Assembly (NCBI GenBank): GCA_007644065.1 | Contig: VJWN01000012.1 | Coordinates: 1,291,758 to 1,355,757 of the forward strand | Source: Margaritispora aquatica | Lineage: Eukaryota; Ascomycota; Leotiomycetes; Helotiales; Discinellaceae | Direction: 5' to 3' | Length of the DNA stretch: 64,000 nucleotides | Shown here: one piece after another, positions 23,184 to 34,573 of the stretch | Position numbering within the stretch: the first letter of the stretch is position 1 | Layout: every line of letters starts with the position of its first letter | Made by a program: the position numbers and the translations under genes | The notes under the pieces: generated by a model | Seen by the model: only the letters and a program-made list of their open reading frames with translations | Databases searched by the model: none | Told to the model about the DNA's origin: nothing

Positions 23184-23764
23184 AATTGAGATGCTGAAAA
23201 GGTGAACAGGCGGTATCCATTTATGCAGCAAGAGGTAGTAAGCAAGGAACACCCCATAAATTTGAACACGAATTCGAACCGCATATAGCGAGCCTTTTGA
23301 TCTTTGATTTTACAAAATAGTTATTCGGAGACCACTTCTAAGCGAGGAGATTTCAAGTACTAAAATAGTGAAGAATGTTCACCACCTAGGATACGCAACG
23401 AGTTGCTTAGAAGATAGAGATGCCATGCATCGAAAATGACAAACATGTATAAAAGAGATGCAATACTAGTTGTCTCCAAGCGCTGTCTTCCCATGCAAGC
23501 GAAACACCAACAACTACCCTTGAAATCTGATCCCAAACTGTAACTCACTTCTGCATACCCGAAAATCGCCAAATAACACAAATGAGATAGCTAAGTAACC
23601 AAGCCCATCTTCCAAAGAAGCAAGAGCTCTCATACGATCCTCGTCGGATTCCCAGGTCAAAATGGCGGAATGGAACCAGTACAAAGACAGTTGAGACCCG
23701 CTTTCAATGTCACCTCGCTTGGGTCTGGCGTGTCAATATAAATTCAAGTTACGCAATAACCTTC
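23184..23764. other. Intergenic between the HET pseudogene and 5S rRNA
   Basis: No gene recognised. A short TTCGAAC-containing stretch near 23270 does not fold as a tRNA. Confidence 0.5.
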
Positions 23765-23883
23765 ACATACGACCATAGACTGAGGAGAACTGGGCATCCC
23801 GTCCGCTCTGCCATACATAAGCCTCAGATCGGTAGATTAGTAGTTGGGTGGGTGACCACCAGCGAATACCTACTGTTGTATGT
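23765..23883 (+). rRNA. 5S ribosomal RNA (dispersed copy)
   Basis: 119 nt beginning ACATACGACCATAGAC and ending GTTGTATGT. The ends pair (ACATAC with GTATGT). Conserved internal blocks are present: GGGCATCCCGTCCGCTC, CCATACATAAGCC, the internal promoter region AGATCGGTAGATTAGTAGTTGGGTGGGTGACCACC (described in parts: AGATCGG, then GTTGGGTGGGTGACC) and GCGAATACC. A T-rich terminator (TTTTGTTTTCTTTTT) follows directly. A lone 5S gene outside the rDNA array is typical of filamentous ascomycetes. Confidence 0.95.
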
Positions 23884-24369
23884 TTTGTTTTCTTTTTGCC
23901 TGCCGATGAAGATGAAATTTTGTTGCACCACACGCAACAACATATTTTGAAAACAAAACTGACCTACCTTAGATCTCGTACCTCTTGAGTTCTGGACATC
24001 TAACAAGCAAAAAGATGGTGTTGACTCGCTGGAGGCAGCAAGTAGTATTCATATACATTCAGCTACCCCAGACGGCCCCTAATTTTCAACTACGAGTTAA
24101 CGCAAATCAACCAAGTAGACAACGGAGTAAGCAGAAATAAAGGAAGCGTAGGTGCAGGTGCCACTTAGCATTACAGCGTAAGACGTGAGATCTTCCATTG
24201 TCTTCTGAACATGCTTGTCTCACCGAGCTACTGCTAAAAGCGCAGCAAATTGTGACAGAGCCTCTCTGACGCAATATAATTCCTGCCTTGGGTATCTAAT
24301 AACTGCACACTTAACCTAAACACACGCCATGTCAAGTGAATTTTATTCCAACCTTAGCTAGAAGTCCTC
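23884..24369. other. Intergenic between 5S rRNA and the helicase 3' end
   Basis: Contains the 5S terminator T-runs. No further gene seen. Confidence 0.55.
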
Positions 24370-26680
24370 TCAGAAAAGACTGCACATATACTCATCATCC
24401 TCATCATCAGATAAGATTTCAATGACCTTCTGAGCGGTCTTCTCTGGCTTCACTTGCCTGTCCAGAGCATTGTAACCAGGGGCGAAACATTCCCACTTAG
24501 TCTCTTCGTAGAACTTGACCACATCATCATCGACTGGTAGCTGTTCTCGGTTATAGCCAGTAACAGTAAGCCCTCCCAGACTAGTTCCTCTTGAAAGGGC
24601 AACATAGAACTGTCCTCGTTCAAATATATCACGAGAGAGGACCTCGATGTAATTGAGTGTCATGCCCTGACTCTTATGAATGGTGAGAGCCCATGCTAAA
24701 GCCAGTGGCACTTGAGCTCTCGTCCCAAGGTACTGATACAAAGGATTCTTCCCAAATCGAGACGATACATCAGTCGCACGGATCGCCCTGGTTAACCCAT
24801 TTGCAAAGCGGACTAATGGTGCTTCGCGAGTTGCTACCACCCACCGCTTGCCTCCTTTTTTCCTAGACTTGGGATTGTCTTCAACTTCTTGTTCCTCCAT
24901 AGTAATTGCAGGACCATCTTTGTCTCCAATGTCCTGCTCAAATCCAATAACCTCACCTTGCGAGCCGTTGACGAGCCCACTCTCTTGATCAAGGTTTGTT
25001 AATAGGACAACTTTGGCACCAACCTTCAAAGTTAAGATGCGTCCAAATCTATGATTTTCAAATGGCTTCTCCTCGACCCAAGGCGTGCGCTCCTTCTGCG
25101 GGCCTTCAAAACGTGGGCTAAATGTGTCCAGTGCCTCCCAAGACTTTGGGGGATTCTTGATGAGATTGAGTTCCCTTGTGTTGACTGCATCGACATCTCG
25201 CCTCATCGACATCAACCTGACGGCACAAATCCCAGGGGGAAGCTCCTTCTTGGATTCCAGTACACTCCACTCTTCCATACTTAGCATGATTCCATTTCGT
25301 ATCTTGTAGAGGATATCTTGGAATACTTTGTCTTTCTGGCGATGAATTTGCTGTAGCTGGATGTGCCTTAGCCCTAGTTTTTCCCAAACAGGTGATCTAA
25401 AAGCCCATTTCTGTCCCTCTTTGAAACTTGCATCGCACTTCCTACAAGTGACGTCGAATTCTGGTGTCTTAATTCTTGTCATCCGGATACCGCATTTTAG
25501 GCAATGCTCGAAAGGCTTCACCGGTGGAAGCTGGTGGAAATCGCCTAGAAAGATAACTTGCCTGCCACCGAAAGGTAGATCCTAAAATTAGACAATGGTT
25601 AATACAAAGATAAAATAATGAAAGACTTTGCTCAGAATCACTTATTTTTATACATACATTATCAAATATCTCTTGCATCGTCAAATTCATCCTCTCAAGA
25701 AACTGGTTCTCAACCATGGATATTTCTTCAATAATCAGCACCCGGATCTTCAGCACCTGTTTCTGAATCCAAGGCTTTTGATCTCTCAAAATATGCTCTA
25801 TTGGCCGATGCAGTGTATCCGGCTTCCAGCCGAAGAATGAAAATGCCGTCTTGCCATTAAGCGGCAATGCAGCAATTCCTGTAGGCGCAACGACCTGATA
25901 CTCCTTCTTTTGCTTTCTAAGTCGTGCAAGAATAGTCTTCAGGGTGACAGTCTTTCCACTGCCTCCAGCTCCTGTGAGAAACAGATTCTGACCAGCCAAT
26001 GCCAAACTGACCACAGCTTCCTGCTCGGCAGTAAGAACAATATTCGGGTCTTCCTCAATAGCAACCTGTTCCTCTTCCCTTCTCGGTGTGCTATCGAAAG
26101 GGATGTACCCCTCTGCATAGGATTGTATTGGATTCGAATATGCATTTGGCCGTGTGCTAATAGTTACCGGCGGGGAAATGTTACGATCGGCCTGAGGAAC
26201 ATATGGCCCTGGCTTCGAAGCCTGCCTCGAAACGTATGGTTTATATGCGCCAGGACCATCTGGAGGGAAGCGTCCAGCATTTTGTAGAGATGCGCCGAGT
26301 GGTGGGAATGTTGATGTGGTCTGCCTAGGTTCTGCATACTTCGTCCTCTTCGCGGTTGGTGGGCTGTCGCCCGTTAGATCAATATGAGCAGTTATCCTCT
26401 TTGCATTAGGCTGTTGTGGCTGATCAGGTTCTACAATATGGAATGTGAGCAATCGCACCTAGGAGAATTGAGCAGGGCTTCGAAGCATACCAGGCATATA
26501 CGACAATTGATCCAAATGCTCCTGCCATCTTGCCTCTGCCTCCTTCAGGGTTGCAAAGCCGTGATGAGAGTTTCCCAAATAGCCTGAAACTTGAGCTTCA
26601 CATTCTGCCCAGGTAAAATAAACACCTGGCTTGCGTCCTTTGAAAACAACATAGGCTTGGCATCTGGGTTTCTTCACCAT
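24370..26680 (-). CDS. Pif1-family DNA helicase with N-terminal RNase H1-like (viroplasmin) domain
   Basis: Three exons, 26491-26680, 25658-26430 and 24370-25581, give 724 residues. Residues 1-55 (MVKKPRCQAYVVFKGRKPGV...) form the RNase H1 N-terminal hybrid-binding domain, also called viroplasmin. A disordered Pro/Ser linker leads to the helicase core: Walker A GAGGSGKT, APTGIAA, LIIEEISM (DExx box), GDFHQLPPV, a four-cysteine insert (CLKCG...CRKC), GLVNGSQGEVIGF, and the C-terminal THKSQGMT and YVALSRG motifs. The first two open frames are in the same frame and separated by one TAG. A 60-nt intron (GTATGC...GCTCAC...TAG, 26431-26490) removes it, so I do not call a break. Pif1 helicases unwind DNA, G-quadruplexes and RNA-DNA hybrids; the N-domain would fit hybrid binding. 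Multi-copy relatives are common in some fungi. Confidence 0.88.
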
Positions 26681-27353
26681 GGTTGCTATCTGCAGGGATA
26701 GAAGGATCTTCGAGTCAAAAACAATGCTGAAATAAAAGATGTAGCTAGTTTATCCAATATTGTCAGATTCATTTTTATGTTGAGTTAACTAGCAAGTTAG
26801 CTACTGTAAGATGGTGGATTTTAGCTCGAGGCGTGATGGACGACTTGCTCTCACAACCTACCTTATATAACGCGCCGTATCAGGAACACACGTGCGAACG
26901 TGATATCCATCTACAAGGATACCTTAAGCCATCATTCTTCGTCAGAAATTTGTTTCGAAGAGACGTTAAGCGTGCGTGAGAAGGTAATGATCGTCTTGTG
27001 AGGTCGGAGAGACACAGACTCAAATGTCTTTGGCTGCATTGCGTTTGGATGGAGCAACGAAGCTAACTTCTTCCAACTGTGGCTATCACCAAATTTGCTC
27101 AAATCTTCCACCAAGAGATTGAAATGGTACACGCTTTATTTTGATTCCTCCTAAGCCTTTCCAGCTAACGCAGACAAGGCTACCTTGCAATATACATATA
27201 TACATAGATCGCTAGTACAGTGCCCCAGACTCCATGCAAATAAAAGAATCCACAACGTCCTACCCATATGCACAGAGGGTTGATTCCTCCCTCTTGACCT
27301 GATGCAATTAATCAATACTTGGCTGAGACAACAACTTTCTCACTCGGAATCCT
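26681..27353. other. Intergenic, 0.67 kb
   Basis: Helicase upstream region and 3' flank of the LRR gene. No gene seen. Confidence 0.6.
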
Positions 27354-28897
27354 TCATGGAAGACAAAGCCAACTACAACCCCTCCGCATGAGTGGTATCA
27401 TTCTCTCCGAAGCATCTCTATCGAGTTCCATTTGCCGTAGAGGACTGGCTGCACTTGCTGACTGGCGCTCATTTGTTTTTGCAATCTCCCACCACTCAAT
27501 CCACTCTGTGCGGGCTATAACAAAACCTCTCTTACAAATAGTGCATTGAGATCCACCTGACTCTTTCTTTGCTTCAGCAAAACCAAGAGCGTCGCGCATA
27601 TACTCGGGAGCATCCTCTGGGAGCCAGGATGCTAATTGAGGCAGTTGTGGCGAGCGAGCACATGCTGCAAGTGCGACTTCTAAAAGGCTTGGTGCACGAG
27701 ATAATCCATTGCCCCTTGCTGCTGGAGGCTGAGGTTTTGTACTTTCGTCGGCGACGGACAGCTTGAAAGGTATTGATGAATCATGGTCTGTATTTGTGAA
27801 CTCTGGTCCTTGCAAAAGGCTTCCGTTAATATCAAAGAATCGTACATCGGTACGGGCTTGGTAAGTAACGTTCCAAGGTTCATGGCAGCTCTTATAACGC
27901 GTTTGAGACACGGGATTGACTCCTCGATGCTCACGAGCTGGCCGGTGGAGGCCAATCTTGTATTGAGGTTCATTCTCAACGGGAGCCTGACTTATAGCAG
28001 TTGAAAAACGTGGTTCGTGGAAGATATTTGGATGAATATTTAGGCTTTGCAGTCGGGCGGTTTCGGAGAATAGCTCAAGTATTTCGTATGGCAGATAGCG
28101 CAAGCCATTTTGGGAGAGATTGAGCTCTTTCAACCTTGTGAGTTTGCCAATGCTTGGAGGGAGCTCGTGAAGACGGTTCGCACGTAGACTTAGAACTGTC
28201 AAATTATCAAGATTGAACAATTCACCTGGGAGCGTTGTCAAATGGTTTGATGCTAGAAAGAGTTTTAATTTGGGCTCGAGTCTTGCGAAGACTCCTTCGG
28301 CAACAGCTGGTATGCGTGTGAAGGTTGCTAATGGGCGAATAGTGGAATTTGAAAGCTCTGTAAGACCTTGAGAACTGAAAAAGGTAGTTAGCGTTGGAAT
28401 CTAAGTCTCTTTTGCTATACTCACGAAAGGTCAATCACTTCTACGCCCTCATCTAGGCAAAGGGTAATGTGTTGCTGTACAACTTCCTCCGCAGACAGGA
28501 TTTGCTTGTCAAGCTGACTAGAGCGTGGTTGTCTGAAAGGCAATTTTGATGGACCTCCCAACTCCAATCCTTCAGCATCCTCAAGATCCGTCGTGTCACT
28601 ACCCATAAATACACCAGAATCAAACTTGCGTTCGAAAATCCTCTTGCTCCTTCTATTGTGATCCTGGTCATGCTCGTGCAGATCACCAACCTCCGAGGCA
28701 AGTCTTTGTTGATACCATGGGCCTCTGTATTTCTTCTTGTGTCGTTCTTGTGTATAATTATCCGCTGAGGGATCATCATCGCTCGAGAAGATGGCTGGAT
28801 CACTAGAGACGGGAGGACTGCTTAAGCGCATCCTCTTCCTGGGAAATTTCGAGGATGCATTCCATGCTAATCGGAGTGGTGGAAGTTCATCGGCCAT
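27354..28897 (-). CDS. Leucine-rich-repeat protein with C-terminal Cys motif
   Basis: Two exons, 28425-28897 and 27354-28374, give 497 residues. The intron starts GTGAGT and ends in a CTAAC...TTTTTCAG acceptor. I start at the ATG at 28897 (MADELPPL), because an upstream in-frame ATG at 28957 adds an implausible hydrophobic stretch. Residues 1-155 are hydrophilic and likely disordered. Three to four LRRs of the LxxLxLxxNxLxxLP type follow (LFLASNHLTTLP, LSLRANRLHELP, LNLSQNGLRYLP). A low-complexity region then leads to CTICKRGF...EWIEWWEI and a late Cys, possibly a metal site with the CxxC. It resembles fungal LRR proteins of unknown role. Probably a nuclear or cytosolic scaffold; this is inference. 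Confidence 0.78.
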
Positions 28898-29439
28898 ACT
28901 GTAATTCGACAATATCGACAGAATTGAATATGCTCCTGAAATACTAGCGAAGAACAAGAAGTTGTCGGGTATCTAAACATTGAACGCGTCTCGAGGTTTA
29001 TGAACGTCATACGCGTTTGGTCCATGCTAATATACCCCACTATTGCATTGCATGCCGTCCCACTTTCATAAATGTCTCTGCCGAAGATGGTGGGGTTGGT
29101 CGACATCAAGATTGATTTTGGCTATTAAATTCTCTGTTGATATTCATTCCCGTCAAACTCTATTATTGATTGCATTCCATAGTATTGAATGAAAGGTTCT
29201 ATGCTTACCGCTTAACAACGAATTAGAAGCTTGCGCCTGGATTCGAACATGAAGCGGTCCATGTAGCTGCTTTTAGATGTTGGTGAAGGGACAAGGTGGG
29301 AAAATGGTCACCAAGAACTATCGTTACATTCCATAGAACATATCAGACCTTGCAATAGAAATGTTAGATCCTAACTTCCGATATTCAGTAATTCTGGAAA
29401 CCATGACTCCAACGCTATGCTTCGCAATTCAAATAGTTT
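28898..29439. other. Intergenic, 0.54 kb
   Basis: LRR-gene upstream region and plp2 3' flank. A GATTCGAAC stretch near 29250 looks like a tRNA T-loop, but its stem does not pair. Confidence 0.55.
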
Positions 29440-30258
29440 CTAGTCCCAATCATCATCATCATCTTCCACACTCGCCTTCTTTGAACCTCGAATCCCACCA
29501 CGTTCTCTCGATTCTTCTTCGAAATCCTCAGCGTCTCTTCGTCTCTTCAAAACCCTCATGTCGTTGTCCCTTATGGCCCCGATCTCAATCAGGAGCTGAT
29601 CAATTTGGGACATTCCGATCTTGACACCACCCAATGTCATGAGGGTTACAATCTGCTTGACAATGTCGCCAGTGTTGTACACTAGTATTGTAGGACAGTT
29701 CTTGTCCGGATATCCTTCAATTGCCATATTTCCTCTGATCTCGCAGAACTTTATTTCCCCATACTCTCTTGCTGCTGTGCGCCATAACTCTGTCAAAACC
29801 CTGCTTTCTACATTTGTTCCCAGGCCGCTGGTCAGATTAACTAGGACTGGCCCGGCTTTACTTGCATCGGTGACCTCCCGTGAGTAATCTGGTTTCGATA
29901 TTGGGTACACGGTTCCATGAACAGCTTTTTTTGTAAGGCTTGCAAGTTCTTGAACACGCTGTTGCCTGTATTTTTCCAAGAAATTCTCGTCTTCGAGGTC
30001 TTCTAGATCATCAAGCTCGTCGAGATCTTTCCCTTCCAGTCGGTTCTCGTATGCTAGCCGGCGGCCTTCGAGGATAGCTTCTTCGATGAAAGGAGTAGGT
30101 GAGGGTGGCTTCTCTGGAATCACGCCGTGCTTTCGAAGAATATCATTCCTAAGAAACGTTAGAAAGATAACAGGATACTGTAAATATAATTACCATTCTG
30201 TGTCTGCATTCGGATCATCAATAGGCACACTAATGCGCTCATCTTTTGGAGCTGCCAT
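29440..30258 (-). CDS. plp2: Phosducin-like protein 2 (Plp2 / PhLP2)
   Basis: Two exons, 30194-30258 and 29440-30148, give 257 residues. The intron interrupts the family signature, which becomes TEWNDILRKHGVIPEKPP after splicing. An acidic helical region (LDELDDLEDLEDENFLEKYRQQR) is followed by the thioredoxin-like phosducin domain (VLVNLTSG..., KFCEIRGNMAIEGYPDKNCPTILVYNTGDIVKQIV). The C-terminal tail is Lys/Arg-rich and ends in Asp repeats. Plp2/PhLP2 proteins bind the CCT/TRiC chaperonin and help fold actin, tubulin and cell-cycle proteins; Plp2 is essential in yeast. It is divergently transcribed from eS27, with 357 bp between start codons. Confidence 0.92.
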
Positions 30259-30615
30259 ATTTGTGAGCTGCTGGACAGTAAACCTCAAGCACGATGTCAA
30301 AACGATTGTCTGCCTGTGAAAGGACCCCGCCAAATGATTATGCCCCACCAAACAGCATAAAACCAATCACGATTCACTTTATGATCGATGAGGCTGAGCT
30401 AGCCGTATTCGGGTCATTGTTATCACATGACTTCCACGCACAACGGCCTCGCTAAGGATATTGCATTTTTTGAGATTGTCTCCTCTTTTTGAACTTCCAC
30501 TCGATTATCGCCAACGACTTGACACCCGCTCTCTACGTCTCAATCCACCTCGAAACCGACGAAAGACCCGTCAGTCTCTTCAAAAACAATCAAATAAGCT
30601 CATCAAACCGTCAAT
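30259..30615. promoter_or_regulatory. Shared upstream region of plp2 and eS27
   Basis: 357 bp between the divergent ATGs of a chaperonin cofactor and a ribosomal protein gene, so it must hold both promoters. A pyrimidine-rich tract precedes the eS27 ATG. I could not assign individual factor sites. Confidence 0.45.
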
Positions 30616-31149
30616 ATGGTAAGATCTCCTCTACAGCACGACATCAATTACGTCTTGTCGGTGAAGGCGAATTTGGCACACGACCCTAGGAAGGGCATCT
30701 CGAGAAGCAGGAATCTGCGAAACAATTCAATTCGCGCATTCAGAGGAGGAAGTAGGGTCGTGGAGCCAAGTTCTGGCGCAGCACTGGCATAATTGATGGA
30801 TATTGTGGAATTGAGGCTAACGTGGTTCTGCCTGGATAGGTTCTCGCCGTTGATCTTCTCAACCCAACCCCAGCTGCTGAGGCTCGCAGACATAAGCTCA
30901 AGGTACGGAATTAACGACAAAATACGATCTGCGACAAGGATTGGAGCTAACCTATACCTTCTGTAGAACTTGGTTCCAGCTCCCCGATCCTTCTTCATGG
31001 ATGTCAAGTGCCCCGGTTGCTTCACCATCACCACTGTCTTCTCCCACGCACAAACCGTCGTCATCTGCGCAGGCTGCTCAACTGTCCTCTGCCAGCCAAC
31101 CGGTGGAAAGGCCAGACTCACTGAGGGCTGCTCTTTCCGAAGAAAGTAG
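30616..31149 (+). CDS. rps27: 40S ribosomal protein eS27 (S27)
   Basis: Three exons, 30616-30618 (the ATG alone), 30840-30902 and 30967-31149, give 82 residues, the exact family length. The first intron is 221 nt (GTAAGA...GCTAAC...TAG) directly after the start codon; the second is 64 nt. The protein reads [21 protein letters not shown], then [17 protein letters not shown]...[24 protein letters not shown], with the C4 zinc ribbon (CPGC and CAGC). It is a structural protein of the small ribosomal subunit. The 181-codon minus-strand frame across this gene is a shadow. Early introns that separate only the ATG are common in fungal ribosomal protein genes and may aid expression. Confidence 0.96.
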
Positions 31150-32271
31150 ATGTGCAATTTGTCTACTTTTCCTTTGGCTTCCGGTTTATGCATTCACGTA
31201 CATCATGAGAGTTTAGACGCTGCCTCTCCCTTCTCCTACGCATACCTTTGACGGATAGAAGATGGACATCGACCAAAATCCTTAAGCAGCAAAAAGGGCG
31301 TTTGGGAATTCCGGATATCTTGCATCAAATCCCGACAATATGTTTCTTTTTCCTCGTTGCGCTGTGGTGGTGGTGCGGTGGATGTGTTTCGATATCCGAT
31401 GGACATTGCATTGGGAACGGAGCTGAAATGGCACATCATTTGAGTTTTGAAGGAGATTTGCTGGATATTGTCTGGTAGGTCAGTCTTTGATACGAGGACG
31501 TGGTGGGCTTATTGAGGATTGCTACATACCCCGTGTAGGTGGGCTTGGGATTGTGCATACAAAAATAAAATCTCCACGAAATGCTGCTTGTTAGGATTTG
31601 TGACATCTATATATACTATGCTCTGACAATAACTTGATGTTGGTCAGTATTGATGGCCGGACGAGCTACAAGGAGTTGAAAGTCTCGGGACTACCCAATG
31701 CCTACCAGATTGGTAACAATTTTTTTGATCAGAGGTTATGGACGTCGAGGATCGATTACTCAATTGCTCCTACAGGTAAGATGGGTACAGAGATCAGGTA
31801 GACTGTCTAGAAGACCTATAAAATAAAGTAGATCCAGTATGGAGGATCTTACATCCAGAATGATATCTCTTGCCCATTAAATATCACCATTCTTTCCAAT
31901 TCCCCTGTAACAGTTCCCCAGATTCTTGGTGGCAGCAAGAGCTCCCCGCCAATGGTGCGTCAGGGAAAGACATTTCCAAAGATCCCAGCCACCAAACCCC
32001 CGCGCTTCACCTTGGCCTCACACGCCCCTCAAACTTTGACCTGAAAATCTTCCAGTCTCATCCGCTCCACCAGAATCCAGCAATTGCCTCATTTCAAGTA
32101 CACCGTCACTCTCTTTTCATCTCAATACACTCTTTGGTCGCATCCTTCCCTTTGTGAATTTATCGCTATCTGGCAACAATTGATACACATTTCAAAATCT
32201 TCGAAAGTAGCAGCCTCCGCCCGTAAACATTCAACCTCCATATATAATCCAGATTCGTTCATCCAGAAGCA
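31150..32271. other. Intergenic, 1.1 kb
   Basis: eS27 3' flank and promoter of the RNR-inhibitor gene, with a TATATAA near 32240 only about 30 bp before its ATG. No coding exon recognised between them. Confidence 0.5.
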
Positions 32272-33042
32272 ATGGCGCATCAATCCAAGCGTCTCTATAC
32301 TGGCTCGCAGCCTTCAATTACCTCATATTTTCCTGCGACAATAGCATCAACCCATGAGCATTACAACATTTCGTCTTCGTCAACTTCATCCACAAATGAG
32401 AGCTGCTTTCCCTTACCACCCCCTCATGTTCAGTCCAATCTTCTCAATGTTGGAATGCGAGTCAGAAAGAGCGTACCGGAGGGCTACAAAACCACTTCCG
32501 ACTCTCCATTTGCTCTGTTCGCAGAAATACCGCCTGTGCCCGCCCAACCTCCTGCACAGAAGGCCGCATCAAAAACTAGACCAAGGGCCGGAGTGCGAGA
32601 GCTTACACCATTTTGCGGCATCCTAAAAGTTGGAGGAATGGTCAATCAGGCCTGGGGGATTTACAATCCTTCGGGACACAATTATGCGCATGACGGTTTG
32701 ATATATTCTGACGCGGACATGGACGAAGATGAGGACGAGGACCTATCCCTTAGCAGTCAAGACAGCATGGCCTCGAATGGCAGTGCCATTACGCTATCTA
32801 GAGAAAACAAACGCCGTTTCTTTGAAGATGGAGAGGAAGATGCAGAGGATATCAGGACTAGTTTTGTCAATATTGGCAGCGGAGAACGTGTAATGGCCGT
32901 ACCCAAACGTAAGGGATGGGGTGGCAAGATGGCTGGTCGGCCAGGGCAAGAGAATATTACTGTGGTTGGAGAAGATGTTGATTTTCAAGATGCGGAGTTC
33001 TTGGATTATGGTCTTGATGGAGAGGTTGAGATGAGTGGATAA
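32272..33042 (+). CDS. Ribonucleotide reductase inhibitor-type protein (Spd1/Dif1/Hug1 family) with N-terminal PIP box
   Basis: An intronless 256-residue, mostly disordered protein. Residues about 57-74 (LLNVGMRVRKSVPEGYKT) match the conserved block of the Spd1/Dif1/Hug1 family. A second block (ELTPFCGILKVGGMVNQAW, about 108-127) matches the region conserved in filamentous-fungal members. Residues 13-20 read QPSITSYF, a full PCNA-interacting consensus (Q-x-x-I-x-x-Y-F). An acidic run (DADMDEDEDEDL) lies near 146-157. Such proteins restrain ribonucleotide reductase or control nuclear import of its small subunit, and are destroyed in S phase or after DNA damage. In fission yeast Spd1 is degraded by CRL4-Cdt2 on PCNA. 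The PIP box suggests the same control here (inference). Confidence 0.8.
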   Translation: MAHQSKRLYTGSQPSITSYFPATIASTHEHYNISSSSTSSTNESCFPLPPPHVQSNLLNVGMRVRKSVPEGYKTTSDSPFALFAEIPPVPAQPPAQKAASKTRPRAGVRELTPFCGILKVGGMVNQAWGIYNPSGHNYAHDGLIYSDADMDEDEDEDLSLSSQDSMASNGSAITLSRENKRRFFEDGEEDAEDIRTSFVNIGSGERVMAVPKRKGWGGKMAGRPGQENITVVGEDVDFQDAEFLDYGLDGEVEMSG

Positions 33043-34573
33043 ATCTGTGGTCTTGTACAATGGTCAGCTGGAGACGGGTTCTGATTTTGATGGCATTTGT
33101 CTGATTGCTGGGCACTGGGAAGCGGGCGTTATGGGGGAAATGGTTTGGTTGTCTATGGTTGGTTATGGATATTTAAATATGACACTAGCTTGTAGACGCG
33201 TATGCATAAAAATATGAAGAATATGAATCATCCATGGAGAGAAAACCCCGAAATTTCAAGTACTTGACCTTGTTTGTGTTACCATCTCTTTGGATTTCTC
33301 ATGCCTAGTGTTTGGAAAATATCCTTACACATATATAGACTAGGCATTATTCTTTGGGTTGGAAGCCAATGTGAACTTGTTCATTGAGCTCTTGGTGTGA
33401 ACTTCAATTGTACTTTAGGAGGCCCTCTCTCTCACCACCAGCTTATGTCTCTGCTGTGTAGGAAAAGCAACTCCTTCGAGCTTACAATCTGATAATTTGC
33501 TTGGATAGTCTTCCCACCAAAAGTACCTGGCTGATGAACAATAAAGTTAAACTCAATTGTCTAGCATATCAAATCTCAAGTCCAAAGAGATCACATTAAT
33601 TTGATTTGTACAGGGTTTTGTCGAGTTGAATAATCTCACAACTCTGGAATATCCTTTAGGTTATTGTCATCTTTCATTGAGGTGGGGAACAGTTTGGGCC
33701 AGAGACTGTCACAAATCACATTTCAGGCTGTGCAATAGCGTAGCATCGAGGCATTGTTGCTTACTTACATTGACATAGGTATCACTCCCGAATTAACCAC
33801 TGTTTGTTAAGATCTAGATTATTTGAATTCCAAAAGGCAAATACTGCATATACCCCACTTGGTCTTGTCAATCTCAATTTATCGGAATTTGAACCTGCAA
33901 ATATGTTTGATGTTTCTGATGGAAATGGTCTTTTATTCCATGTGACAGATATTGTGATACTGTGACCTTAAAACGCAAGATTTAAATGGCCACATTATGA
34001 CTCCAAAAATTCATTTAGTCAGATATTCTAAATTCCCTATGAAGAGAAGATTGTTGTACACGGGTGTACTTTGATATCGAGTAGTGGTCATGCTATAAGT
34101 GGAGAAGTTCTCGCCCACGATGCTGGATCCGCCCGGGTCTGACAAGCCCTGGAATGTGGGGTAGTCTCCACTTGGTACCTGTCCATCGGAGCACGGCGCA
34201 AATCAGGAATCCTTGAGAACGTTACATGAATATCCCACTGTAGCTGATTTCTTGTTTCACTTTTTTTTTTCGGAGTTGAAGATAGATATATGCTCATGGG
34301 TTCCTCTTTCGAATACAAGTAATGTCTTGTTGTAACTCTGTCTCTTGAGATTCAAGGCTGGCGATGCTATTTGTGTCGCTAAATTTAAGCTTACTGTGAC
34401 GACGACTGAGACACCTTTACCTCAGGCAGATCTCCCTTGCTCAAAGCATCACAAGACGCAGTTGACACGACTTCATCGACCATATTGTGAGCTGACAGCT
34501 TCATCCTCTACCTACGAGGCAAAGAGCTCGTTGCGCCATCGTATAGAAAGCCCGTATCAGACATACAAGCGCG
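33043..34573. other. Intergenic, 1.5 kb
   Basis: AT-rich with no convincing exon. Contains the upstream region of the sugar transporter, including a 10-11 T run near 34261. Confidence 0.5.

Noticed and set aside
26459..26461. TAG stop inside the Pif1 helicase frame, suggesting a pseudogene
   Set aside because: A 60-nt intron with good donor GTATGC, branch and TAG acceptor removes it and keeps the frame.
24370..26680. Helitron transposon (Pif1-like helicase)
   Set aside because: No Rep (HUH) domain and no Helitron ends are visible; the helicase stands alone.
29235..29262. Possible tRNA T-loop (GATTCGAAC)
   Set aside because: The flanking stem does not pair and no acceptor or anticodon arm is found.
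30648..31193. 181-codon minus-strand open frame
   Set aside because: Antisense shadow of eS27 and its introns; the plus-strand gene is certain.
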